Of a DNA stretch of 64,000 nucleotides, positions 52,601-64,000 are shown in pieces; position 1 is the stretch's first letter, and each line of letters starts with the position of its first letter. The notes beneath the pieces were generated by a model. It was not told the origin of the DNA. It saw only the letters and a program-made list of their open reading frames with translations, and did no database searches. The translations under genes were made by a program, and so were the position numbers. The DNA lies in the NCBI GenBank assembly GCA_013397865.1, contig VZTI01001285.1, positions 743,925 to 807,924 of the forward strand. Reading direction: 5' to 3'. Source of the DNA: Struthidea cinerea. Its lineage: Eukaryota > Chordata > Aves > Passeriformes > Corcoracidae.

Positions 52601-55600
52601 GGTGGAGAATGTTGAGCCAGCTGGAGAACTGCACTGCCCATCACTGGAGAAACTATAATATATAAACTTCATATAAACGATGTATAAACTTAAACTATAC
52701 CTTGAGATAGGAGAAAGGAAGAAGACTCTCACAGGGGAAGGGAAATCTTTTGGACAGTCCATTAGACAATGAATGCATCCGAAAGTCTTCCACCTATCTC
52801 CCATCTTCACATGCATTTTCACACTAGTAGGAATACCTGAGGAGTGAGTTTCTCATCAGAATGTACACCGAGTACCACAAGGAAGTACACGTTTTGTGCT
52901 GGTTTTGGTGATATCCAAATCATCATCTAGAAAGCATCTCTAAGTGCAAATACAGTGCTTAATGCACACAGAGGTAGTGTACAACCAGCACTGAGTTTCC
53001 ATCATACTGTTACCACAATCTCACTGAGTAATTCTTCCTGCATACCGTTCATCTCTGGCTTTATCTCAAGTCTCCCCACTCCTAGAAGTGCAGTTGGAGC
53101 AGTCTGCCTGGCTGATTGTCTCCTGATGATGCTACACAGGATCCTGCTCCAAAGTCACATCTAACACAGTGGAAAATACCAGCTGCTGATTTGCATTATT
53201 GTGACACACATAGCAACAAATATGCTATCCAGCACTGTCTCAAACCAATGAGAACTTACGAGATTACATCTGATATCCTTGAAGTCCACTCATGAGTCTG
53301 TTAAAAACTGTCCTTGAGCACTGGGAATAGCTTAGTAGTCAGCACTTGTGTTCTGAATGGAGACAAGGTGAAACTTCACAAAAATGTGTTGTTACAAGCC
53401 CAGTGTCACTGTGGCAAAACAACAATTATTGTAAACATGCCAGTGTCCAAAGGAACTCAGCTCAGGAACAGATGGAGCTGAATTGGTCCTTAGCTATCTT
53501 TGTCATGCCAGCACTGAGAAGTACCCCTGGACTGCAGTCATTTGGGATGAGCTATGTTGTATAGCAGAAGTCTATGCCTAAGTAGTTATGTAGGCTCCCT
53601 TTATAGTCAGTGAGGAGTAACAGGCATTGGTAAGGCAGAGTTCTGCTCATCCTGAAGTCGTCATCCAAAGTATTACCAGATTAATTCAGATTACCAGATT
53701 GCTACTTGGAATTGCTTGTTTGTGGGTGTGCAGGGATATTAATGTGAATGCAGAGTTGCACCACAGACAGCCGGAGTCAAGAGACATATGTCTTGCCCCC
53801 AAATTTTGAGTCAGAGATGAAAACTGGAGGGATGAGGTGGTATTTTCATGTTCATAGGATAAAGATCTTCCATATCTCCTAAGCTGTTGTCCCAAGGTCT
53901 GTCTTGCTCACCTGCAATGAATCCCTCTAGTTCACATGCCAGTCCTCATCTTAAACAGATGTTGCTGTGCCGCCTTGCTGTGGTGCTCATCACATAGAAG
54001 TGAAGTGCAGAGAAGTGTGTCACCAGCATGCTGCACGTTCCCTAGTCCCACATCCCACATCTCCCTGGAACCCCTCTCCACAGGGCCTCACAATAATTCC
54101 TGAACCAGACAGGGACATCATTGGAATCTGCCACCGAGGGGTTTCTCAGGGAAGAGAAAAGAGTAAAACTCCAAGGGCCAACGTGGACCTGCTTGGACCA
54201 GTGTACCAGGCTGCATCAGTCACCCAGTGTTGTTAGAGGTAGAGAAACCTGTCCAGACCTGAAGAAATCAGTTGTAAGCAGTGTTTTTTTCTGCCCCACA
54301 CCACAGGCTCAGCTGGAAATGGTATGGGGATCTCTCCTAATAGAGGCAAACCCAGTCCTCTGAAGAGAAAGACTCTTGAAAGTTTTTACCATCATGTGCT
54401 GCTTAATGAGTCAAAATTGATTATTCCCTTCATTATTAACCCTGTGAGGATAAGGTGGAACAGTGGCAGATTGGCCTTTGACTCGAGAGTTTGCCAAGAG
54501 ATGATGAGAGTTTTGGGCTCTGTTAGATGATTATTTTACCCCCATCTGTATGTACACCAGTACATGAAACTGTGCCAGCAGACAGAAGCAAGGAACCTGG
54601 AAGAGGATTTTGGTCTTTTGGGGGTTTCTTGTGGTGGGTTTTTTGGTTTTTGGTTTGATTTTTTTTTTAAGAAAAAATTTGGTAGTTTTGGGCTTCATAG
54701 CTATCAGTTCACAACCTGTCTGTGGGCAGTCTTTGAGCAACAAAATCTACTGACAGCAAACAGTGCCGCTGCTGCAGTCAGCTTGAGGAAATGGGCTCCT
54801 TGGAGTCAGTACAATCAACTGATGCAAAATGAGATAACCTAGTTTTGAGACTGTTGAATCTGTAAAAGAAAATAAGAAGAGTTGGGAGGGGAAGAAAGCA
54901 AAACAAACCCACAAAACTCCTAATCTCATGTCAGGTTTAAAAAAAGAAAAAAGAAGAAGGTGATTCATAATCCCATTTTATTAAAAGCCACATATAGGCA
55001 GTGTTCAGGTTTTCAATCTGATGAAGGCATAAGCTGGGTGTAGGGAAGAATCGCTGAGCATTCCAGCAGAAGCAATCTGATGAGGGTTTTGTTTGAAGAG
55101 ATATGGGGCTATTGCACGTTCCTGTCCAGTGCTCTGTCATAGTGCCAAATGTGATAGACTTCTCTGACAGCACAGGAGCCTGCCACTGGTACCGATGCCT
55201 TTGTGAGCTATTGCAGTCTCTCTCTCATTATTGTTTTTTTTTTAGTCCTATATCTTAAAAGGATATAGTCTTCTTATTAGTAGTGGCTTGGTTAACAAAA
55301 GCTGTGAAGAATCTGAGAGTTCCTCTTATAAATGTCTAAAATTGGTGGGTTTTTCTTCAAAATAGCTGGAAAGGAAAAAAGTACAGTCAAATGTATGGTG
55401 CAGCACACTTCTAACGCACAGCTACACACTGTGCTGCTGCTTCTGTTTGCTGGGAAGGAGATAATGCTGTCTCCTCTGTGCATGATTTTCTTTGAAACCC
55501 ACTACACAGCGTTTAACAGAAGGCGTTAGTATAATCTGTGTTTTGCATAAGGGATGTCATCACATTCAGCAGCAACAAAGTTCCTTTGAAAAAAAAGAGG

Positions 55601-56131
55601 GGGGAGGATTTTTTTTTTTTTTCTTTTAGTAGAAGGAGCTTAGTAGCTGAACAGGGCAAAAATTATCATAAAGTGACTGCAGCATTCTCAGAAATGTCCT
55701 TAGTGCTGTTTGCATTTACTCGTAAGTGTCTGCACTGGCGTTTACATCCTTGCTGTTCCTTAAAGCAACATTGTAGGCGGCAGGAACAGCAGCAGCCTCT
55801 TGGCTGGGTTCCCATCCCTTGGGAAGCCCCAGATACTGTTATGTCAGTAGGTTTCCCCAGTGCTTTGTGGAGGCTTACACAAAAAGCAGACTCAGAAAGT
55901 GCATTTCTCTCTCCATCCCCAACTCATTTGTTAGGCAGACTTCGATTTTTTGTACTTTAAACCCCAATTCCAAATTATCCCAGGGTGCTGCTTCTAGTTA
56001 ACCCCCTGAAATTAATTAGGGTTGGAGGTTTGTCAGTGACACTTATTTTTCTCATGATCTCAGAACAAATGTGAATCTTGCTTTTAATAGTTCTCAACTG
56101 CCTTTTTTTGTTTGTTTTTTTCCCTTTTTAG
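49624..56131 (+). other. KLHL29: KLHL29 intron between BTB exon B and BACK exon C (phase 1)
   Basis: This 6.5-kb intron begins with gtaaga and ends with a long T-rich tract followed by tttttag. I see only unique-looking AT-rich sequence, short homopolymers and spurious short reading frames. No transposon, RNA gene or additional exon was recognised. Confidence 0.9.
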
Positions 56132-56391
56132 AAAAACAGCTGACTGCTAGCAACTGCTTAGGAATATTAGCCATGGCTGAAGCCATGCAGTGCACTGAAC
56201 TATACAACATGGCCAAAGCTTATGCCCTGCAAATTTTCCCAGAGGTGGCAAACCAAGAAGAGATCCTTAATATCTCAAAAGACGACTTCATTTCCTACAT
56301 GTCCAATGACAGCCTGAACACCAAAGCAGAGGAGCTAGTGTATGAAACAGTGATAAAGTGGATTAAGAAGGACGCCGCAATCAGAGCTCAG
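56132..56391 (+). CDS. KLHL29: KLHL29 internal exon C: 3-box and BACK domain
   Basis: This internal exon has 260 bases, with a strong T-rich acceptor and donor gtaaaa. Two bases (AA) complete the Glu codon opened by exon B. The reading continues KQLTASNCLGILAMAEAMQC, then TELYNMAKAYALQIFPEVAN, QEEILNISKDDFISYMSNDS and LNTKAEELVYETVIKWIKKD, and ends AAIRAQ in phase 0. The first helices form the 3-box that helps BTB proteins grip CUL3. The rest is the BACK domain, with the typical L-N-x-K-x-E-E-x-V-Y-E-x-x-x-x-W signature near its end. The next exon should start with the remainder of BACK and lead into the Kelch propeller, but it is not in the window. Confidence 0.97.
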
Positions 56392-59300
56392 GTAAAAATA
56401 ATCTCAGCAGCCTCACTCTGCTCCCTTCCCATGAATGCCTCTTTTAGAATAGAAACCATCTCCGTGCAATTTTAAACATACGGGTGTGTGGGAGATGCGA
56501 TGGGCAGTTCAGATAAAAAAAAAGACAAAGGGAATGCAGGCTATGCACAAAATGTATGTAATTTCAAAATCTGATCCCTATATCTGATCATTTAGAATGA
56601 AAATCTCATTTGTGACATGCACGGTACAAAGCTGGGGTCTCCAGTTGTTGACTGCAGGCTCAGTCAGAGATAAATTGGGAAGAATTACAGTTTTGTGAGA
56701 TGCTGCTTTAAGGAGATGCATTTTAGTAACAGCAGGAAATAAAAAATCTGTCAGAAAATCTGTATTTCTTTTGATGCCACATACTGAATGAGTATAACTC
56801 CAGTTCATAAAATAAAGATTCTGTATCTTTATTGGCTGCTTAGATAATCCTTTGGGTTTTATATATTTATTTGAGTTAGCCTTTCCTCAACCATATGAGC
56901 TATGCAGTCTGCTCTTGCCTAAAGAAACTGAGTCTGTAACTTTGTCTGGTGCTGTCTCCAGATAAGCTCGAAGCAATGACTGTTTGGAGGCTGGTGATTG
57001 TCCTTGGGACCGGAAGTCATCCCTGGTGATACCTAAAAACCTGCTACTTGCTTTGAGTCAACTCTGTGGTCTGAACCCCAAACTTCTCCATTTGGAGGCC
57101 AGTTCTCTGCACAGACCCCATAAGGGGAAAGTTGTTTTACTCTGTCCCCTTCTTTGGGGGCCAGAGTTGTTTCTGTTGACCACCAGTCACATTTTGGGCT
57201 GTTTTAAGGTGGACAGTTGCTTATGGACCAGACTGGATCTCAGGGAGACACTTGGCCACATTGCTGATGCCATCCCACATCATGACAGTCTGTACCTTCT
57301 TGACTGAAATGTAAATTCAAGCACCTAAACGTACAGTGGGATGTTAAATGCATCATTGGATAGAATCCAGTGCAGCTGCACATCCACACCTTGCCTCCAA
57401 AGTGGGAAAAATAGGAATTCCTGCTCTCCCCAGGCTGCTGGATAAGGGCGTTAAAGACAGTGGGGTACTGCATGCCAGGCCAAGCCTTGCTGCTTGTGCC
57501 GCTCCACCAGTTGAGCCCCTGGTCCCTGCTGGTGCCTGCAGCCCCCAGGGCCTTGCTCCTGCCCTGTGTGCCCAGGAGATGTGGCTCAGCAGGACAATCC
57601 TGGGGACCCGCCCCCTGCTCTGACCACCTCCTCCATGTGCCAGCACTGCCACTTAGCATTGCCCAATGTTATTATTGCCTAAAACATTCACACAGTATCA
57701 CGGATTTACTGAAGTGCACCCCTCTTTGGCTCTCACTTGCCTTGAAAAACACAGTTTTACTGAGTCTTTCCCTGAGTGCTTGAAGTTTGATGGCTCTGTG
57801 CCACTCCGAACTTAGCGTGACCCCAGGGACTATTCCCAGGGGCTGGAGTTTGGGAACCCTGCGGCAGGAGCCTGCTTGCCTGGTGCCAGCAGAAGGTGTC
57901 ACTCACCAGACGGTCTCAAAACTGTGGTTTCAAATATTTCCTTCTGCATCCTGCTGAGGCAATGTTGGGAATTTGTTTTTTTAAGTGGTGGTGGTTCTTG
58001 CTGCCACCACCGCCATCACAAACCTCTCTTCCTTTCGTGTTGCAGCTGAGTTGCTTTTCTGGGTTTTTTTATTCCCAAGTTTCCTTCCCCTCTGTCCTGG
58101 TTCTGCAGTGCTTTTGTAGTTTATGATGGCAGTTTTATTTGCTTCTCCAGATTTCTCTGTGGTGCTTTGGTTTCATGCATTACTTTACAGGAGCTTTTAA
58201 TTTTTAATTTGTGTTTATCCAGAGATAAGGGTTTTGAATAAATTACTATTAAAGATAGCAAGAAGAAACTATTTTCCTGCCCAATCCTACCACTAAGCTA
58301 GTTTATTTAAATAGTAGCTCTCACTTTTCTTAGTACTCTGTGCACTGCTTGATCTATTATAAAGCTCTTAGTTAAATAGGTACTTATTTTTTAAAAGTAG
58401 GAGCTCACACTTGCCATGAAAAGTACCATCTTTACAATAATGAGTCTACATTTTCAGAGCCTGGGAACAAGTAGCTTTCATGGTGGATAGGAAGGAAGTT
58501 AGACCTAAATAATCTTATTTCTAATGAAGATGATAATGAGTAAAAATTTGTGTGTGGTGTGCAGCACGGCCCACCATGCCAAGAACTGCCCAAGCTCCTG
58601 TGAGACGCACACAGGCTGCTCGGAGCTTTGGAGAGCTGGGCAGCCGTGGCAACACTGAACACAGGACGAACCTTCCTGCAGGAGCTGTGCATGGGTACTT
58701 TTATTTTATTCAGAGTTTGGAGATAGATTCTATGAGCTGCCTTTAGACTCTTTGGGGTGGAGGACACCAGGACTGTTGGGGTCTCTTGGGAGAGTTGATG
58801 CGTGCCATGAATTGCAGCTGTCCCAAGACATCAGTCCAGCTCTACTGCATTCCTCAGGTGACCCAGTCTGGTTTTATTTCTTTCTCGCAGAGGTAGTGCT
58901 GGCAGTTAAATCCTTCAGGGCATGTATTTCCAGAGCCCCCACTTTCTTCATGGTCTCCCCATCTCCCTTTACCTTGACAGTTCAGGCTCTACTGTCACGT
59001 TTTTGTTTTCAATAGCTCCAATGGCAGGTGACTAAAATGCCTCTTTGGCAGATTCTTCCAAGTCCTTCATTGGTGATTCTCCCAAAGGTGGATGTCTGGC
59101 ACAAACAGGGAAAGGTCTGTGCTCTTCATCTCACCTGCATGTCCATCTTCGCTGGCAAAGCCTGGCAGGGGCTCTCTCAGCAGAGACGTCCCCAAAGAGG
59201 AGTTTCTCTCTGAATCAGCACCCTCTGCCCCCAGGGCACCTGCAGCCCTCCAGAACTCCTTGTGCTGTAATGGCTTTGTGTCACTCTGCAGTGCCTAGGG

Positions 59301-60989
59301 ACAGTAAATCTCACCCCTTGTGTGCCCCTACTGCAGCCTCATGCCGTGCTCTTACAACAACTTATCCATCACTGCCTCCCCTCCTGCCCGATCCCCTGCT
59401 GAAAGCCTCTGGGAAAGAGATTTTCAACAGATCCTCCTGTTCCCCTGGAAGGGCGTTGTTTGCTGTCTACCTGCTCTTCTCTGCCTTTCTAAAAGCTTTT
59501 ATTCAGGTGTCTGACTGTTTCTGCTTTTGTTAATTCTTTCCCCACCAGGCTGGAGGGCAGTGACAGGGAAGGAAGCAGGATTTTCTTGGAAGGCAAGTTG
59601 AAAAGCTGCACTCTGGCTGATGTTTAATTGTGCACATTGTGTTCATATGAACAGTGCTCATAAAAGTGCTCTGTGGCATTACAAAAGACAGCACCTGAGC
59701 CTTGTTACAAAGAGAGAACAGCAGTGCTTTAAGGGTTGCTGATCATCTGCATAAGACAAAGAGGCTGTTCAGAGAGTGACATGTTAAACCAGGATGTGGT
59801 AAATAATTGTATTCCCCTAGTGCATTGGAGCAGTGCATAGGGTAATGTTTATAAAGCTGGTTTAGTGCTGCTGGTAGTGCAGTTTAAAACTGGTCTGACC
59901 AGAAGAAGCAGCCTGTGAGGTGAGGTCAGGACTAGTAGGTAATTTCCTGTGCCACTGGACACAGAGCACTGGTTGTAGGAGTCCTTCGGATTGCTGTCAC
60001 TGAGTGCAGAGCCTGCATCTGACTGACACATCTGGGAAGGCTGAATCTACTTTTTTTCCCTATTTATTTCTCTTGATGACTGATGGATGAGATTGTAGGG
60101 TTTATCCTAACAGTTATCCCCTTGATGAGCTTACTACAACTCCAGCAAACTCATGCAAAAAATATATTGTATCATGGAGGCTTTGCTGTCTGAAACCAGC
60201 ACCGTCAGAGCTGCCCAAACAAGGAAAGATTTCTGCCAGGCCCCATGCAGTCTTCACCTGAGCACATCCCCCAGCTCTCTGCATGGCCTTGGGCGGGTTG
60301 TTTCACGTTTTTGCCCCTATTTCTTACACTATAAGCTGGAGGAAGGTGATGTGTCCCATGAGGGCTGTTGGGAGGATCCAGTGGACAACGAGCCGTACTG
60401 TCCACAGGTACTGACGACTGCCGAAGCTGCTCAGAGCTGCAGTCATGCCAGTGTCCACATGGGATGGGAAGGATGGCAAGTTGCTGGATGTGTAGCAATT
60501 TGCTGCCTGTCCAAAGCATATACATACCAAAGCTCATTGGAAACATTCCCACTTTCTCTTCCATGTCCAAAGTTGTATCTGTTTTCTCTGATATAAAAAA
60601 ACCCCTACTACCGTGTTTATTAATGACAGAAAGCCTGGGAAAACAAGAGTCCCTGTTGCATGAAGATTCCCTCTCACCCTGAGGAGGGACAAGACATGAG
60701 GAGAGGGCAAACATTTCAACAAGTTGCCCAGAGAAGTGCTAGAAAAGAGGCAGATACTGCAGTGATGAATGAAGGACAAGAGGCTCAGCTGAGTGACAGC
60801 CGCCTTTTGTTGCACTCTGCAAGGATATAATCATGTGCCCTTTTTCCAAACCTTTAAAATCATGGTGTCCAGCAGCAATACAAAATGTCTCCACCATAAA
60901 GACATTAACAAGCTTTTTATGAACTTGTGTCCTCAGAGGCAGATTTATCTAAACAGCATCTTCATGGTGTCTGAGAACCAGAGATGCGC

Positions 60990-61215
60990 AGACAAATTTG
61001 AGGTAATTTAGAGAAGAGCAACACAAATGATTAAAAGACTGAAGGAACTGATGTGAGAAAAAAAAGATTAAAAGATGTGAATATGCATGACTTGGCCTAA
61101 TGACAGCTAAAGAGGGATAAATGTCTACAAGTGTTGGAAGCCCCAAGGAGGGGAGTTGCCTGGAAGGATGCATGGGAATAACAACAGTAAGGACCACTGG
61201 GATGAATTTGAGACT
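60990..61215 (+). mobile_element. Probable old CR1-like LINE remnant
   Basis: The text aatttagagaagagcaacac followed by aaatgattaaaagactgaag, then a later dacttggcc-like stretch (61090-61105) and ataaatgtctacaagtgttg, resembles in order the CR1 3' region that reads gagaagagcaac, gaggagcggctg, gggagacctcat and ctctacaactacc in younger copies. Divergence is high and no 3' terminal repeat is evident. Boundaries are rough. Confidence 0.45.
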
Positions 61216-61260
61216 TGGCAAATTAGTCTAACAATCAGCAAATTAGTCTAACATTAAGCA
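61216..61260. repeat. Short tandem duplication
   Basis: The phrase gcaaattagtctaaca occurs twice, starting near 61217 and 61238, about 21 bases apart. This is a two-copy local duplication just after the probable CR1 remnant. Confidence 0.75.
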
Positions 61261-64000
61261 AACACTAAGCCCACCTGTAAGCCCTGTATCTGTCAGTGAG
61301 GGTAAGGAAAAGCGATGGAGAGAAGGAGAAGAGGATTTATGTCAAAAAAGCTACAAATGCCCATGAGCTATATTTTGGCAGTGACAGAGAGTGGCAGTTC
61401 AAAGGCAAGATGCTACAGAGGAGAAAGGTTTGGTGACTGCGAGAGAGCAGATGGAAGATCCCTTATTTCTCAGGCACATTTTAAAGAGCCTCCATGCAGA
61501 AGAGCAGTTTGCTTCAGGAAAATGGAGAATCTGACAGGTAACAATGACAATTCCAACTCTGCCCTGTGATGACAAGGAGGTAATGATAGAAGCTGATACT
61601 CAATACCAGCATGTACAAATTACTTAGTTCATCATAATAAGAAATTAATTGATCAATCAATATACTCAAGGGCATTAAGTTTCAGGAAAGAGTGTGGAAT
61701 AAATATGAAAAAGGATGCTTCCAAGGGAGCCTAAGTGAATTAGGCACTAACACTCTATAACAGTTCAATTAGGCTTCTTTGAAAAGCGCACACTACCCTG
61801 GTGCTTTGAAATCCATTTGTGGGAAGAGCAGACAAATGCAGAAAGATGCCATAATGAAAGTACAAGAAGCTTCAATTTCTCTGAAAGTGAAAAACGCAAG
61901 GGATGAGCAGTAACCCCTGTGATTTCCGGGGGATGGGCTGCTCAAAGAGCTCCAATTTGAATGAAGCTTTTGCAGACATTCAGCTCCCATATGGGCTTAC
62001 AGAGGGAGAAGAAAAGGCAGCAGCAGGAATGGAATCAGTGCAGGAACATGCCCTTAGCTATATATTGCAGGAAGAAACTGCATTAAATAAAAAAGAGGAT
62101 GCAGGTGACATTAGCAGTTCCTGAAATTCCCTCTCTACTAAACTTTTAAGTTTTTTTTAAAGGGATACCCTTGACAGAAAATCTACAGAATTATTTCTCT
62201 GAAGTTTTAATTGGTTTGAGGAGCTCCCTTGTCTCTCAGTCTGCTCAGTCTCTTCATTTGTGGCTTTTCCAACACATTTTTTCTGTTTTTTACAAAATCT
62301 CTCTTCGCTGTTGCTGAAGCAACGGCCTTACAAAGACCCACGTCCACAAGCAGCTCCTCACAAGTGCTCCCTTGCCTTGTGCTTCATGTGGCCCCAGAAT
62401 TCAGGACCAAACTCCAGAAACAAAATCATTTTATATTACAGTCAAGAAGCATTTTGGAGCATTACGGCACATGGATTCACGTGCCTGTGTGTTGTAGGGG
62501 TGGAGGTATGAGTGGTTCTATGAAGCACCTGAGAAGCTGCAGCTGTTTTGTTCTTGGCAGTGTGCTTTTGAGGTGCGTCTGTTTGCTGTGTTTGAATAGG
62601 TGAGTGCCCATAAGCAAAAGAAACACCACTTACCCCTGGTACCCTGTGGGGGAATTTTGAGGGATTATGTCATAGCGTTTAGTCAGCAAACCAGAGAATG
62701 CATGGTAAGAGTGGGGCTTTTTTTAATCCTTAGTATCAGGCAAATTCCAAGTATGATGGATCAGTGATTTATCGTCCTGTGCATTTAAAAGCCTCTCATC
62801 ATATTCCTGCTGGAAATACCAACCCAAGAGCTGCTTTGCAAACAGCTCAGAGAACAGGACAGCCGCTCGCTGGTGACATTACAGTGTTTAGTCAGCTGTG
62901 CTGCCATAAAGATGTCACGTTGAAACCTGATTGCAGGAAGACAGAGGGGCTGCTCTTTCCTTCTTGCTGGGCATGAGATTTATGCATGTGGCATCCTGCC
63001 ACTGAGCCACCAGCTGAACCCGGTGCCTGCAAACCAGATTTTCTGCCACGTGTTTATCTCATGATATTAGGAGGCTGTCGGCTGACATGCTACCAAGCCT
63101 TTGGGTTTAATCTGAAGGCAGCACTGCAGTTCCAAGAAGTCAATGTGGGTGATTAGTAACTACTCCAAGAGCAGCAGAAAGCTTAGTTGGGCTTGGATAT
63201 GACCTTGTGTGTAGGAATGTACAGGAGTTTGCTGGAAACACACTGTGTCTTTGTAATACCAGGGGTTAGACATGTCAAAGCAAGTCCCCTCATTACCAAG
63301 TAGGAGGGCAACACTAGGGAAATCTAGCCAAAAAAAGCTTATTTCTGATAATGGCAAAGCAGCGCACCAACAGCTTTGGCTTCCCCAAACCAGCCAGTTC
63401 CCTGTTGGGCTTGCATTTGGAAACTCAGAGCCGGCAATAATTTGAATATCAGGCTGGATAAGCTGTGGGGTAAGCCTGGTTTGGGCTGGAGATGGTGGTC
63501 AGGAGGGACCACTCATGTCACCTCTCCAGCACGCCAGTGTGCATGGCCAGCATGGTCATCACCATCAGCACAGGTCACTGGGCAGTTTGTTACCTGTCCA
63601 CAGCCAGGTGTTTTTTAATTAGCATGTCCTGTTCTCATTTAAAGGAGTCTAATGCAGTGGGGAACTGGTTCTGCTTCAGATCTGCCCCGATGGCTTCCTC
63701 CATCCAAGGAGGTTCTTGCTGTCACACTGGAACAGTGCACGCCGTGAGGCAAGTCTGAACCCAGGGTTCCTATGAGACAACATAAATCTCCTTCAAGGCT
63801 CTCAGATGAATCAAATATATTCCTACTTCATAATGTTTTGAAAACTATTGCAATTGTGCATAAAGGGCTGAAACAGCAGTTTATTGGAGCAAAACCCTAT
63901 CGTAATGTGGGTAATCTACCTTCTATATTTGTATTTCTAGCTGAAGCCTGTTTCTTTAGGCAGAAAGTACAAAGGGCCCTTTGTAGGGAGAACAGTAAAC

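Larger units (their letters stand above)
56392..64000 (+). other. KLHL29: KLHL29 intron (5' part), downstream of the BACK exon
   Basis: This is the non-coding stretch after the donor gtaaaa. I searched it for the rest of BACK and for Kelch repeats (double-Gly blades with conserved Tyr and Trp) and saw neither, so the intron runs past the window end. It has a locally GC-rich patch around 57420-57620 and a degraded CR1-like stretch near 61 kb. Overlapping open frames on both strands around 59.0-59.5 kb and 60.2-60.7 kb show no family resemblance. Confidence 0.85.

Noticed and set aside
59045..59533. 162-residue plus-strand open frame rich in Ser, Pro and Leu
   Set aside because: Three overlapping + frames are open here because the region is C-rich. 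No domain or conservation signal is visible.
60205..60714. 169-residue minus-strand open frame
   Set aside because: Several other frames are open in the same place on both strands, there is no splice or family support, and the region abuts a diverged CR1-like stretch.
1..64000. CRISPR arrays, operons, prophage, toxin or defence genes, tRNA or rRNA genes
   Set aside because: No regularly spaced direct repeats, dense coding, cloverleaf or rRNA cores were seen. The window is vertebrate intronic DNA.

Overview
The window looks like nuclear DNA from a bird. It is AT-rich and almost all non-coding. It carries truncated CR1 LINE copies with the typical avian CR1 3' end, has very few other interspersed repeats, and holds three short coding exons separated by introns of many kilobases with GT/AG boundaries. 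Nothing prokaryotic, plasmid or viral is visible. The species cannot be told from this sequence alone.

The one gene I can name is KLHL29, a BTB-BACK-Kelch protein, on the + strand. Three consecutive internal exons are present. Exon A (34395-34533) starts the BTB domain, exon B (49424-49623) completes it, and exon C (56132-56391) encodes the 3-box and most of the BACK domain. The phases join exactly: A ends after two bases of an Arg codon that B completes, B ends after one base of a Glu codon that C completes, and C ends in phase 0. The three exons total 599 bases, about 200 residues. The N-terminal exon(s), the end of BACK and the Kelch repeats lie outside the window on both sides.

Layout: 1-34394 is the end of a large upstream intron. 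It holds a 25-base assembly gap, two clear CR1 fragments, small tandem and inverted repeats, and two exon-like open segments at 15085-15232 and 23980-24058. Next come exon A, a 14.9-kb intron with some AT-rich stretches that look like conserved enhancers, exon B, a 6.5-kb intron, exon C, and 7.6 kb of the next intron with an older CR1-like stretch.

I did not find a convincing undescribed system. The most interesting unexplained signal is the pair of exon-like segments in the upstream intron. Both have splice-site borders and mutually compatible phases. The first also shows coding-type codon-position composition. I cannot assign either to a known protein. Almost every other open reading frame in the window is short, overlaps frames on the other strand, and has no splice support or recognisable family, so I left those out.
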